Shown here: positions 12,264 to 25,189 of the stretch, piece after piece
Layout: each line of letters begins with the position of its first letter
Position numbering within the stretch: position 1 is the stretch's first letter
From: Polytrichum commune
Taxonomy: Eukaryota; Streptophyta; Polytrichopsida; Polytrichales; Polytrichaceae
Direction: 5' to 3'
Assembly: GCA_950295325.1 (NCBI GenBank)
Contig: OX485806.1
Span: 54,867,169 to 54,931,168 of the forward strand
DNA length: 64,000 nt
Notes under the pieces: generated by a model
Seen by the model: the letters and a program-made list of their open reading frames with translations, nothing else
Told to the model about the DNA's origin: nothing
The model's database searches: none
Position numbers and translations under genes: made by a program

Positions 12264-14495
12264 ACCATTGTGGGAGTCCAAATTCGACGGAAATACGGAT
12301 TTACTTTCCGTATTTTACCCTACTTATATGAGGATAATAGGGTCACTTATGATAAAATAATTGTACTAGGAAATAGGGCATTCTAAATCCGCCTTGCGCG
12401 ATAAAAAGGTTAAAAAATAGTATTATTATCGGTCCGTCAAATTGGAAGAGGGGGACCGTTTAATCATGGCCCAAACCGCTAGTCCGGACCAAGTAACGGT
12501 TGCGCCAAGATTAACCAACGGTCCGGAAGTGGCGGTTACAACGGATTTATGACGGTTGGGGGAAAATCGTCGGAAAACGGTTAGGCAACCGTTTTCCGTT
12601 AAACCAAACGGTAATAAGGGAAGAAAGAAGGAGGAAGGATACCGAAGGGTCCCTTCCTTCTCCCTCCCATTTTTTTTTCCTGTTCACGAGAGGCAACTCC
12701 GAGTAGGGGTAAGGCCCCTATAGCCCAAGCCTCGTCGTCGTCTCCGCCGGACTGCCAAATGGTTAGCCCATTCCCTCCGCCACCCTCAAGGGCGGCCTCC
12801 AACAGGGATCCGTGGACTGCCTCGATCTCGGGCGGGCAGAATCCGGAACAGCGCACCGGAAGCGATCCTTCTCCGGTCCGGAGCATCCGGAAGGGGAGTA
12901 CAGTTTCCGGAACACCAGGGACCGGAACACCGCGGACCGAGAGAACAACGGATTCGGAGGCTGAGATTGCCCCTTCTCCAAACATGAGGAGGATGCTCAC
13001 GCGGTTGCAGAAGGCGTCGCCGGGAGGCGGCTCATCCGCCGTCAGTGGGCTAGGCATCCAGTCGAAGGAGGGAGCGGCTCAGAAGAAGCACCGCTCTTCT
13101 TAGGTCAGGATGATAGTTAGATCAATTAGGCAGAATAGAGGTAGGAAGATAGGACTTAGGAGTTTTTGAAGATAAGGAATAAAATTCTCCCTCGGGTTCT
13201 GTCAGCGGAAAATCCGGATCTTGATCCGGGAAATCCGGGAGAATGGTTGCAGTTAGGGTTTTTCGTAGCGGCGGCCGCCTGGGCCGCCGCCCTCAGTTTA
13301 GGGATTTTGGGCCCCTAGTTAAGGCTAAATAAGGAGTTGGAGAAGGGTTCCTTCTCCATTGTTGTATTTTGATTGCTCCTACTCTAATAAATTCCTTGAT
13401 TTCTCACTCTTTGACTTCCCTTGGTTGATTTTGTGTACGAATGATCTGGAGATCATTAGCGGAGGAAAAAGAGAGCATGAGGGATAGGAGTTCCGGATAG
13501 GACATGGGAGAGGAGACCCGGATCCGATCTGGTTATTGCCTTGCAGATCCTCTCTGGGTGTAGTGGGAGGGAAACCTCACTGATCCGGATGGTTGAATAA
13601 CGTCTAGGTGGGATAGCCGCTGGGAGGATTGGGTGAGAACCGGAAGGGATCCGGACTTACGCCAATCTGATCTTCTGAAGAGGTCCCACCGCCCTTAGAC
13701 GGATTAATCCGGAAAGTGGTATGGATCACCCAGTTTTCTCAGATTGAGTAGAATCCAAGGTAGAGGTAGCCGGATCGATCCGTCGGAAGGAGAAGGGAAG
13801 GACTGGAACAGTTAGGGTTCCGGGTTGGAGGCCATCTCCGGAGTGTAGTGGGAAGGGAACCTCATTGTTCCGGAGGTCTGGGTAACGTCCAGGTGAGATA
13901 GCCGTGGGGAAGATTGGGCAAAGGTCCGGAAGGGATCCGGACTTGCGCCAATCTGATCTTCTGAAGAGGTCTCATCGCCGGTGGACGGGACAATCCGGAA
14001 AGTGGTACGGGTCACCCACTTATCCCGTCGAGCCAGATCTCCGGTTGGAATCCGGACTCCTCTGGTCATTGTGGTCCTAAGAAATAATCCGGATCTCGCT
14101 GTGTGACCTGCCAAGACGGATTTGATCAATCCGGATTGGTTGTGAGGGAATTTCCGGATTCTAATCTTATAAAGGACGTCTTCACCGGAAGAAACCACCT
14201 ATTCTGGAGGGTAGACGTAGAGGGGTGAGTAAGCATTATAATTAGGACCTAGAGATACAATCCGGAAAGGCACACTCCGGAAGAAGACAAAGAGTGTCCA
14301 AAAGACCAAAAGTCCGGAAACCGGGGTTTCCGGAAATTTGGCTGAGGAATAGAAGATAAGCAGGTACGGAGAGTTCTAGACCTCCTACACTTCACAAAAA
14401 CCCTGGACGATACTAGGGTCATCCGGACAAAACCGGATTAGGCACGTAAAAACGCCAATCCGGATATTTTGGTGTTCGCGTGCTCCCACAACCAT
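12264..14495 (+). mobile_element. TG...CA element, internally deleted copy
   Basis: The element is 12,269-14,490 (2,222 bp). It starts TGTGGGAGTCC and ends GTGCTCCCACA, flanked by a perfect 5-bp direct repeat ACCAT (12,264-12,268 and 14,491-14,495). These are the marks of integrase-mediated insertion, as in LTR elements. It aligns end to end with the 4,104-bp element at 46,503-50,606 except for one deletion of about 1.9 kb: the join after GAGAGGCAAC (near 12,690) skips the part equivalent to about 46,985-48,795. No direct repeats of LTR type are found inside, so the whole unit may be a solo LTR carrying coding sequence. The 3' third holds two tandem ~290-bp units (about 13,557 and 13,848) and many TCCGGA motifs. 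This copy keeps only the tail of the gag-like gene. Confidence 0.85.
12759..13103 (+). pseudogene. Tail of gag-like gene in deleted TG...CA element
   Basis: This frame of 114 codons is homologous to the C-terminal part of the reading frame at 48,464-49,219. Both share a Pro/Ser/Arg-rich stretch (SRAASNRDP, GSDPSPVRSIR), a short helical motif (NMRRMLTRLQKASP) and the same end (KKHRSS). The N-terminal part was lost with the internal deletion, so this is a remnant. The function of the full protein is unknown; by position and composition it may be gag-like. Confidence 0.6.
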
Positions 14496-16035
14496 GAGCT
14501 CAATTAATAGTTTGGGAAATCCAAATCCACTTTACAAACATCATTATTAAATAAACCTTGCACACTCCCCCCAAAAATTATTATTTTAAAGAAAAACCTC
14601 CAATTGGTGCATCGAGGGCACTACCTTGACAAATAGATCACACTTTGTAAACTAAAGTAGATGAAAACATTGGTTTAGTTCCAAACCCTAAGTTTATGAG
14701 AGTTTACACAAATATAATATTTTTTCTTAATGTATAAATGACCATACACAAAGGGTGGCATTGAGGTGTTAAAAACCGATTTTCTAGCTTGTCTTATTAG
14801 AATGATGGGCCAAACTAATCTCACATAGGCTGATAAGAGATTTAGGATAACGGATCCCATGCGCATACCCTATTTTAGATCCAAAAGTTCTTTCAAAGTT
14901 TGATAATCGGAAAGAGGGGTTCCTAAAATTTTCAAAATAAGATTCAAAACATGATGAATTAAGTAACTATTAATAGAAAACTTAATTGAAGACGGATCAA
15001 ACCCATGGTTTTGTCCCTTTTTGAGGGATTTTATGGGGAATTCTAATGTGGTTTTGAAAAAGATCAAAGGTTAAGAAGGGTGTAGGCGATGGGGTTGGGC
15101 TTTGGGGGCGGGGGGCAAGGGTGGAATAAGTTGGGAATAGGGGGTTGGGAATAAGGATAAGAGGCATTTTTGGGGATGAAGGTTTAGGAAGAAATAAATG
15201 ATTTTTCTATAAATACAAAACTATGAACCTCTTAAGTATACACATGGGTGCTATATGTGGGGATGTTGCATGGTACATGTTTGTTCACATGTTAGCAATG
15301 TGATAATGTTGGGGTTTAGCTCGTGATCTGGACCCATGCGTCGAGGTCAAGTACTATTGTACCGTTGGCGGGGCCTAAAAATGTCTCCCAAGCTAGAATA
15401 GTTTTGGATCTATTGCGGCCCAATTTTCAACTCCTTTATAAAATAATGATTTATCAATACCTCATAATTATTTTATTCAATAAAATATTAACTTCAACAC
15501 TTTTTATGGAAAACCTTATATGAAATAAGATAATAGTTATGATCCATAGTTTATGAAGCTCATATCGAATGAACGTGTGGGACATATAATAATTTTAAAA
15601 TAATTTAATTTAATTTAACATCCCTTTGTGTTAGTGTTTGGTGTACAACATGTGATCAGGCTATAACCTAGGGCATTAATTATATTTATTACTTCTGTTG
15701 TGGTTATTCTATAATGGAAAACAATTTGGCAACATTTGACCTTACATGTGACCGCTTTAGAGACATGACACAACCAATATTGGCATTAAACTTGTGCTCC
15801 ATTGGCAAATGACCCATGTAGAATTTGCTAATGATGTTGTCAACTTACACAACATTGAATGATACAAAAATTCCCCCTATAAGACTACATTGGAGATTAG
15901 AAAATCTTTGATTGCGAAACCTAGATTAACACCTTGTCAACTCCGATATCAATGGTTTTAAATACATTAGTTTCCTGATTTGCAATTGCTAACCTGATCA
16001 AGCTTCTAATGCCCAGATCGGTTTGATGATTCCAC
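14496..16035. other. AT-rich stretch, no gene seen
   Basis: No ORF has recognisable content and no repeat copy is obvious here. It separates the TG...CA element from the promoter side of the UBAC2-like gene. Confidence 0.5.
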
Positions 16036-16131
16036 AGAGTTGAAGGTGTCCACATTGGCGAGCTCGGAAGGAGAGGAATCGGGAAATTTAACTCAAGATT
16101 GGTACACAGAGCGGGCATTTCACGGTGAAAT

Positions 16132-16250
16132 CCAATGGCGGGAAATTATGGGGGATAACGCGCGCCCGCCCTTAGAGAACGAATATATTCGGCAAGGCAT
16201 ATCACAAGTAAGTTTTCCTCCCACTCCTGTCCCAACCGACTTCACGTGGC
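16132..16250 (+). promoter_or_regulatory. Upstream region of UBAC2-like gene: CCAAT, E2F-like and G-box-like sites
   Basis: About 200-320 bp before the start codon the composition turns GC-rich. A CCAAT box (16,132-16,136) overlaps the sequence GGCGGGAAATT (16,137-16,147), which fits the E2F consensus read in either orientation. CACGTGGC at 16,243-16,250 is a G-box/ABRE-type bZIP or bHLH core. No clear TATA box was seen. These are consensus matches only; occupancy is inferred, not shown. Confidence 0.4.
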
Positions 16251-16450
16251 ACGGGAAGGAGGGAGCCGGTGGTGTGGGTGTCTGTTCCTAAGTAGACAAA
16301 TCTATGGTGGATCCGGAGTTCAGGGTGCGGGAGTCCTGCTTTTTAGGGCTGGGAAGCTTCTCTAAATTTTGTGCTCTCAAGCGCCAGGCGGAGTAGTGTG
16401 GTGCGGAGTAAGTGGTGGGCGCTTTGGTTTGCCCCAAAGTCTTCGTCACC

Positions 16451-19400
16451 ATGAATGCGGGACCTGCAGGGTTTCGTAAGTCTTTGCTACCAATCTTCTT
16501 GCGAACGCTTGTGTAGATCAGGAACATCTTCAAGTTTCCTCGCGTGGTTTGGTCTAGTCTCGAAGCTTTCTGTGGCATTATGCAGATTCTCGACTGAAAT
16601 ACCTGCAGAGAAGATACACTACTTTAGGAAGAAAACCCATTTGACTTGATTTCCATTCTCCGCGCCAGTTGATCTTGGTGGGTGTTTGCGTTTAGAATGA
16701 CGTATTCCGATGATGACTGTAATCGGCACTCGTCAGGGTGTTGTAGAACTCGAGTTGAAGCTTTGATGCCGAATTTTTATGGCGTATGGGTTCTTTGTTG
16801 GGATGCTTTCCAGAATGCAAACCTATGGTCTTCTTTTACAAAAATGAGAATGCAGTTTCTGTTTTTGTTATTGTAATCGTCATCTTCAACTGAATTAGTC
16901 CACTGTTAAGTACCGAAGGTGGGCAACTGGCGTATCTGAATCTGTGAACGATGTAGAATTACATGATCTCTGTGCTTTCGGAAGAGATTATGACCTGGAA
17001 TTGCACACTGCATGATCTTGTCGGATAACGGTTTGCACCTCAGCTCATTTCGTGTTGAAGTCTCCGGGATCGGCTAGTGGGGTTGGGTGGTTGAAGGCAA
17101 GACAGGTGATATACAAACGTCTTTCTCATCCCGATTTCTCTGATTTCCTGGAATCCCGGGCTTGCAGATAACACTCCAGTGACAAAGGGTCTAGTGCTAT
17201 CATGCGGACTGGCGTCTGTGCTGGTTGGCACCCAAGGTGGTGTCAGGGTTTTCAGCTTATCTTATCAGGTTCTTGTATCTGGTCCTTCTATTATGTATGT
17301 ATGATTTGTTATGTTCTGCAGATGTTGTCGCCAGAATTGGAGCTTAATCAGGCATTCTGGCATATTTGAGTTGCCACTGTCCTTTAAAGAACCCTCTGAA
17401 TAGTCATCGTATAGTCTCATAGCTAGCTGGCCTAAGCTTCATGTGGAAAAGTTCTAATAGAACTGAACCGACAGTGTTGCACTTGCTCTGTAATGTAGGA
17501 TAAGCTTCTTGTTGTGACATTTGGCATGTGGTTGTTGGGGTTGCAGAAAGTTGTACAGAAGCTGCAACTCTGGCGCCTGGTTACGGCACCATTTGTATTC
17601 TCATCCACACCGGAGCTCCTGTTTGGTCTTTATTTACTGTACTTCTTCAGAGTCTTTGAAAGACAAATTGGGTCCAACAAATACATGGTATGGCCAGTTG
17701 TGTCTTCCTATCTTTCTTCGAGTCACCTTGACTCTACTGTTTCATGAACGAGGAGTAGTGTGCCATTGTTCTTGAGGGGTATGCTCTTTGTCTTTGTTAT
17801 TGGCTAGATGAAATGTGAGATGAAGTCCTTTGTGAATAATTTCTCTTGTAAATGCATTTGAGTTAAGGTGTGTGTGGCAGTTCTTTGTCTTATTCTCGAC
17901 AGCTATTACAACAATGATGGAAGTAGTTGCCATTGCTGCTTTGAGAGGTACTATTGTTTTTATTACAGTTTATATATTTATTTTCTTTCACCATTACCTT
18001 TAGTTGGACCTTGATATATTTCACCTTTGCTTCCAATAGTGGACATCCCTTAACAATATCCCATAAATATTGAGACAGAAAATTCTGCAGAGGTGCCACA
18101 TCATTGGAGAGATGAGTACAGATAGTTTAACAAACTCAAGCAAAATCTACTCTCCCCCCTGCCTCACATCCTTCTTTGCTTCCTCTCATTATTCTGTAAT
18201 CCTCTCACACTTCCTTCCTGTCATTTCTTGGATCTTCCCTTGCCCTTGCATACATTGTGTTAAGTAAGCTCTAGTATGTTCCGATCTAATGTCTATGAGT
18301 TCTAAAGAAAAAGCAAAGGTATGCAAGGAGTGATGACAAAACGAAGGAAAATGAAAGACATGCTACTAGGAAACTCTAAAATTATGACTTTGTTATATGA
18401 ATCACTACATTGATGACCTTGATTGCCCAGTATATGCTCGACTTTAGTTCAAATGGTTATGATTGTGCACATCACCTAAGAGGTCCCTACTCTGACTCTC
18501 CTAGTGTTATCTCTAGCTTCTGTATCCCTCATTGCCCCTTGGTTTTTTTGGTTGCTGCTTATACTTCTATATATATATGGGACTTCACACTAAGTGGGAC
18601 AAGGCACACATTTTCACTATAGCCTTTTACATTTGTTACTGGTCCTTATTATTTTTGCAAGCATATTGTAATGGTGAGTTAGTATTGAGTCTTTAAGAAT
18701 CATTCAGTTTGCTGTAAAATAGGCACTGTATCTGTTTACATATCTCACCATCCAAGATATTTACATTGTTTTGGGTTTGTAGATCCAAATTCATCAACAG
18801 GATTTTTTATGACTCCTGGGCCTTTTGGCGTAATATTTGCATCCTTTGTACCTTTCTTCTTCGACATGCCCATTTCCACCCGTTTCAAAGTGTTTGGTGT
18901 ACGCTTCTCAGACAAATCCTTTGTCTATCTTGCTGGATTACAGGTGATGGCTCTATGGTGTGGTAACCCACCAGCCAATTCTTGAAATGCAATGAATAAT
19001 GTGTTGTGATATTAAGTGCTTACAATTATATCTCTGTTTGGAAGGCAGGCACTATATTGATAATTACTCTTTATTGTGGGCTTTGTGTTGCAGCTCTTGT
19101 TGGCGTCATGGAAGTTCTCCTTCATACCTGGGATCTGTGGACTTCTCGCAGGATTTGTGTATAGGTCTAATCTTTTGGGAGTGAAGGGAATGAAGGTCAG
19201 GTCCCTATATCAGGGAGCTGTCTTTGAAAGTGTACCACTAAATAAGACTCATGTTTATTTGAATGTTGCTCATTATGTGTGCTAATTGTGTATGCAGTTT
19301 CCAGAAGGGTTGGCAACTGCAGCAGTGCGAGTGTTTTCACCACTTATGTCTGGTCTATCAACACCACCGACAATGGTGAGCACAACACAAGCCTTTGCTT

Positions 19401-19745
19401 ATAGTGGTCCTTTGGGTTGGTTCATTGAGGTATTGAGACTCGATCTTGCATGTTGAAAAGTGTACATGAGTATTGCACAATACAAGGGTGGAAGATGCTC
19501 ACCCTATCTAGTTTCTGTTATTTAAGGAATTTATTATACTGGAAAGTGTATGCAATGGATGTTTGCAGACTCGATTTGCTGCAACTGCACCTCCTCTGAG
19601 TGCTTCTCCACCTCCGTCAGAGGAAGCAGTCTCTATGCTAGTGGCAATGGGTTTTGATCAGGAGGATGCCCTACAAGCTTTGGCCATTGCTCGCAACGAT
19701 ATGACAACTGCCACCAACTTGCTACTGGAATCTCAGTTTCATTGA
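16451..19745 (+). CDS. UBAC2: UBAC2-like rhomboid-related membrane protein with UBA domain (8 exons)
   Basis: Exons: 16,451-16,475; 17,168-17,268; 17,547-17,687; 17,881-17,947; 18,783-18,943; 19,094-19,195; 19,298-19,375; 19,569-19,745. All introns are GT..AG and the joined frame is 852 nt (283 aa plus stop), close to the 293 aa of the Arabidopsis relative. The start (MNAGPAGF) is the family's usual N-terminus. The conserved core [20 protein letters not shown] is in exon 3, [11 protein letters not shown] ends exon 5 and [15 protein letters not shown] is in exon 6. Several hydrophobic segments fit a rhomboid-like fold of the derlin/UBAC2 type; the serine protease motif GxSG was not seen, as expected for a pseudoprotease. 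Residues about 242-280 form a UBA domain (MGF motif, LL near the end), which binds ubiquitin. In other organisms the family sits in the ER membrane and works in ER-associated degradation. No stop, frameshift or odd splice site was found; it is the one clearly functional cellular gene here. Confidence 0.93.
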
Positions 19746-20460
19746 TGGATATCTCATTAGCACATCAATTTATTTTCTTTCATTTGCACCTGTAGACAGC
19801 CCTCTGCAGTTAGATCTCAGTTTGTCAAGTATCAATTGTAGTTTTGTAAATAGTAACTTATATCAGTCCAGATCCTCTTGTCAGCTTCAGATGAGATTGT
19901 TTGAAACATCTGCATATATTTCAGGATGACATCTTTCATTTTGCAGTTGACCTTGTGATGGATCATTTTTGAGCTTTTAAAGCTTTGGGGTATTTGTTAG
20001 CATAATTCATATTTCTTCATTGGTGGAAATATTTCAAGAGATCTTTAGCCCACATAGTTGATCTTAATAATAATAACTCTAATATTCATACTTGTAATAT
20101 TACAAAGTCTTGTCTTCTTCAAGAAGCAAGCAGGATCAAACCGGTTGCACAATTGTCAATTTGTTATGAGAGGTGAGCTTGTTATGATAGGATGCTTCTT
20201 GTAAAGTTGACTTTTTCCCTTTTATATATCTCTATTTTGTACCTATGACAGTTTTCTTTTGGATGAGATTTTTGAATACATGACTTTTGTTGGTATCTTC
20301 AGAGCGATACAAGAAACTGGAGCAGGATCCTCTGTATGCAGTGGTTATTTGTGGAAGGTGGCGTCTGCATTACAGATTGTTGTGGGTGGTTTAGGGTCAA
20401 GTGCAAATGTCTGTTCAGTTTTTTGATTTCTGGATTGGCTATCAACATCTGTGAGTGTTG
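19746..20460 (+). other. Likely 3' UTR and downstream flank of UBAC2-like gene
   Basis: After the stop codon the sequence stays T-rich with no coding potential. A good acceptor-like site (tatcttcag near 20,290-20,302) before a GC-richer patch could mark a 3' UTR intron. No strong AATAAA signal was identified, so the transcript end cannot be placed. Confidence 0.3.
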
Positions 20461-23400
20461 TCTATATGTTATTTAAAATTTTGGTTTTTTTTGTTATGTC
20501 TCTGATAAGGTGGACGCACCTATCTCAGCCACTTTCCGCTTTTGATGCCTAATGTGCAATACTCATACTCCTCCCTTTAAATTGGTCAACCTTTGGTTAG
20601 TGGTAACCAGGATGTGCAGCCTCGTGATTGGTTAGCTTGCATGAGTTATTGTAGAGGGTTCCTATTACATCTTGACATGTGCTGGAATGCAGTTTCGCCA
20701 CGACTTGCGATTGCTAGCATGACATGTGGCAATTTTGAGGGGGAAAATTTATTCTGTGTTGTTATAGAGACCTATATGGTAGTTGATTTCACTAATGCCC
20801 CCTTCCCACTTGACTTTAGGTAAACCTGCAAGTTGGTTCTAGAAACATGGCCTTCACACCATCGACACTATCTAGTCCTGGGCCTAGTTCGCAAATGTTG
20901 TGGCATGGTTTAAAAGTGGAGGTTTCTTTAAGCCTCAAGCACCAACCCTCCCATCGGTACCTAGACATGAGGCAAGAATGTAGGACCTTTAAAAGTGTCG
21001 CCTCCTGCCCTTGTGATTGGTTGCTTTTAGTCTTAGCTATGAGGGCACGAGGAGCTACATTAATAGAATCCGATGGTAAGATAAATTAGTAAGGCATTTG
21101 GGGATGGGCAAAAACTATCCAACATGTCATTTGCTTGGTAGATAAAACAATGGACATGTGTGAAAGCTACTTAACTAAAACTTGCTCAAAAATGTCCAGA
21201 GCAAGTTCTTGTAGGTGCATTGGGATACTCGAACTCCTCCACTATAACTGAGGGAGCTTTACCTAGATTTTAGGAAAAACTTTGGTTATTTGGTAAAATC
21301 AGGTGGGACATAACTCACATTGTTAGCTCATTCTCCTAGGTAGGTTTTAGTTAGCTAATCCTCACTAATTCGTAAATGAGCTAATTATCAGCTGGACCCT
21401 ACAGTGAACTTGGAGGTCATACAAAAAAATAAAAATGATACAAATCTCAAATTCTTATAGAATTTCTAAGTGAAAAGTTCCCCACATTATATCTGCCAAA
21501 GGCGGTAAGAGAGTAAGAGGTGGTGTAAAGTACTAGAGAGCTGCCATCCAAACCCTCCCAATAATCTATTTGTCACGACATGCATCTCCTTCCACAACAC
21601 GTAACACACAATGATATTAGGTTTACTCAACATTGATTGGTGGTTCCATCATTCCAAGTTTCATGTGCTTGTGTATGTGAAACAACCATGTAACTTAGCT
21701 TTGGTTCATGGTTACTTGCAAGTCGAATTATGTTGTTGCTTATGATCCTATGCACCTCCTACCTCACTGTCAAAAAATGGAATGTCCACCTCAAAGTGGG
21801 GCTAATGACCAATTTTGGGCTAAGTTTTTTGTGAAATTTGACAGGCTTTGTAGGCCACGCTCCTTGTCCAATCTAGATGTTCTTTAGGTTGTTAGAATGC
21901 CTTTGCAAAAAAAAAATAAAATCTTTCAATGAAATTTCAATCGTTCGGATTGAATGAAATCTCAATTTTTGGTAATTGAATGGGTGTTGCAGTATGTTCT
22001 GGTCAACCTTCAAACTTAGCCTCCCTAGAGCTTAGTGTGGTCCTTCAACAAATATTTTATGCCACATGTCCTTAAAGACCCCCCATATGGCTAGCAATTG
22101 TTTATACGCAAGGATGAAGGTTATGGGGCCCACTCGGTGCATTAGTTGGTGGTGGTTGCTTTACTTGCCATTCTTACCCTCTCTTATCTCCTTTGGTGCA
22201 TAGTATGGGGAATGCTATCATGTGAGTGGTGAGGGATGGGTGGTAACTTGAACGGAAGAAAAACATAACGCGAAATTGACGAGTCTCAACAATGAAGTCA
22301 CATGGGCCTTGTACCTTGCCTCAATTGGGGTTATCACAATCATCTGTAATTTTCTAAAATTACTTTAGGTTTGACATTTGCACCAAATGTTTTGTGAATA
22401 TGAGAAGATCAAATAAATTCAAGAAACACTTGATTTACCACCAATATGTCAAATAACTACTTGAGTGTGGTCCAAAAAATTCAATACCAACAAGAAGAAT
22501 GTCCATGTTGGGAGGGTTTGCAATTGCGAGCAATCTTTCAAATTATGCTTTCTTGATTGAATAATTGGTCTTATTTGTTGTTGTGTGCATATCATCCTAG
22601 ACACCCTTCCATCCAACTACAATTTGCATGCTTCTTCTTATGCCTCTTGGTGGCATCCTCAACGGTTGTTTACACCTCACGCAACACACAAGAACATCAT
22701 TTGAATGCAACATGTAGAAAATAAAATACCATATTGTAGTGCATGATGGTTAGCACACATACATCATATAGCGATTCCACAAAAAAATAACGGTCAAATG
22801 GACACCAAATTATCTTCACCAACTTGGTATAATGATCCACAGATTCTAAATTACAAAATTACTGCAATTGCAATTGTCCAATGGTCCTCATGCAATGTAA
22901 CTATGGATCAAGTTGGTCTTGACGTGGTTGATCTCTATAGATTTGAGTGAAAGACAAATCACAATGCGGGATTGAATGCAAAAGGTAATGGGCATGAGCA
23001 CAAATAAATGAAACCTTTAATATTTTGAGATTGAGATTAACACCTATTGACATCGTTCATAGCATTTAAAATAATTGCAACATTGTTGATGGGTTAAACA
23101 CGATGCAATCAATGGACAATTGCCATTCTCGTTCATCATTGTGCAAGCCATCCACATGATGACATCATACAATAATTCTATGATTCCCATCCCATACATG
23201 AAACATCTTGCCAAAGAGAATTCCCGAGTGAACATATCAAAATAGAAGATATTTGAACTTGTCATTATTGTTCTACCAATGCTTATTCCAAGCAGTGTTC
23301 TTCAATGGACCAACATTTCAAACATTTCCATGGTTATTAAACGTGAAAATATACATATGTCTATCTCCTTCCCCATACCTATTCACAAAAATTCATTTGC

Positions 23401-23540
23401 AAGTAACTCCACATCATTTTTTTTATAAATGGGCCTAACCAATGGCAATAATATAAAAGTAGAGAAAGGATGAAGAGCATACATTTAGAAACTAGCTTAA
23501 AATGGAGCACCCTATCAATGAATTAATTTTGTTGTAGTCA
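20461..23540. other. Intergenic stretch, decayed repeats likely
   Basis: Short open frames (20,593-20,823 and 20,847-21,089 plus) have no recognisable domains and no intron-consistent partners. The composition is mixed. I see no gene or RNA to report. Confidence 0.45.
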
Positions 23541-23673
23541 ATTTTAATATCGTTGGTATGTGGTGCTTCTGATTACCGTCACGGCCACTCTACATGTTGT
23601 TGGTAGAAAGTTAGGCTTTATGACCCACAAATCGATGATTGTGTTGTTGGCCCCATAGATTTGGAGTTATGGC

Positions 23674-24434
23674 TCCAGGGGCCATTCACGATCAGGGTAC
23701 TACTTTCGGGACAAAGGACTTAAGGACTTTGTCGCATTGATCTTGGTTTTTATCATGATTTACTATTATTTGATCAATAAATTTTACATAAATAAGTAGA
23801 TAGTTCATAAGCTTTATCAAGAAAGACTTTTATTATTATTTAATAATCACCCTAAACCCTAAACCCTAGGCCACATCAGTGGCATTTTTTTGCTATTTAG
23901 GTGTGTATTGGTGGTCAATTATTTCCTGTTATGTATCTTGGTACCTTGGTAAAAGTGTCATGTGTCCATTCATATAAATTTTTTTGTCCAATTCTAATAC
24001 TAGACATTCCTTTTACGTGTGGCCGTGAGTATATGTATGTTTGGACATGTTTGGTGCCACATGTAAAGTTGGGTAATTGCTATTCAACACATATTTGGTT
24101 CTATTGGTACACACTTGAATGATGAGTGTGAGGAAAAAATTTGGGATCGTTTCGATTGATTCTTGTTGTCCTTTTCATTCCTTGATCCTAAGGTGAACAA
24201 TTAAGACAACACTCCTAAATGTCCTTTAAGAAATCAAAAGGATATCTTAGATGACCCTATTCCTTCTAAATTAACTTTGTCAGTGTACTCGATATGAAGT
24301 ATGAAATGTAGGTATCATCCAAAATATGCTTCATAATACAAATCTAAGCATACCAAGCATGTGAAGTTATCCAAAAAAGTCCATTTTCCGTTAGACGGCC
24401 AAAAGTAGTACCCTAACCGTGAATGGCCCCTCCA
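23674..24434. mobile_element. Non-autonomous inverted-repeat transposon (753 bp)
   Basis: The element is 23,678-24,430. Its ends are inverted repeats of about 29 bp starting GGGGCCATTCACG and continuing AGGGTACTACTTT, with a few mismatches between arms. The flanks carry TCCA on both sides (23,674-23,677 and 24,431-24,434). Removing the element and one TCCA gives a sequence that lines up with the empty site in family R copy 2 (near 37,022-37,050), which confirms the borders to within a base. A 5-bp duplication (CTCCA) with a one-base-shorter right arm cannot be excluded. It has no transposase. It contains CCCTAAACCCTAAACCCTA (about 23,850-23,868). The superfamily is not decided. Confidence 0.8.
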
Positions 24435-25189
24435 ATCCTTGAAGATTGTACAACAAATTGAGCCTACGGGTTGTCCGTCACCTTGATCCCATTAAGTTGC
24501 ATTTTGGGGTCCATCTAGTGTAACATACTCAATGAGAAAAAAAACAACCAAACATATCGTAAACCTTTGTTGGCAATAATTTCATGAATTGGGAACTTAA
24601 CTCGGTTTGTTGATACATGCCTTCAAACCGTTGAAATCCAAAGGGTTTTAGATGCCACTTGGCTTTCAAGGGACCTGCACAAGGCCCTAAAAGGTTTTGA
24701 GCCAAAGGGTGCACCAACCTGATTAGGGGTGATGTCTAATTTATGAATGTAATAAGATAGGATGTGTGAACAAAATTAACTCAAGAAGAAAGAAGTTTGT
24801 CTAAAGAATGGGACTTAAGCCAAATCCCCCCGCTTAAGAAGTCTAAACACAATTGTAACAAACCTCTCACAAATTTATCACCAATTTTCACACTAACACT
24901 TATCAATCAAAACGATGAGTTGAAGAACTTAGTTTCTATTTTTTATAATGTCAAATTACAATTCTAGACCAAGTAGGTCTTGGTTTAAGCTCAACCACCC
25001 GACCATAGGAGAGAGACAAAAAAGATCCTCTCTCCTCCCCCGAGCTTTCTTTTATGCCAAAGGCACTATTTTTACTTTCTACTTTCACATATAGTAAAAA
25101 TATTCTATTCATAGTTCTATCTCTTAGTTCTACTATGAATCTTCTATCTATGATTTTTCTAAAACCTTCTTCGATCTTTTATCTCAATC

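Noticed and set aside
23850-23868. Interstitial telomere as evidence of a chromosome fusion
   Set aside because: Fewer than three repeats, located inside a mobile element; far too short for that claim.
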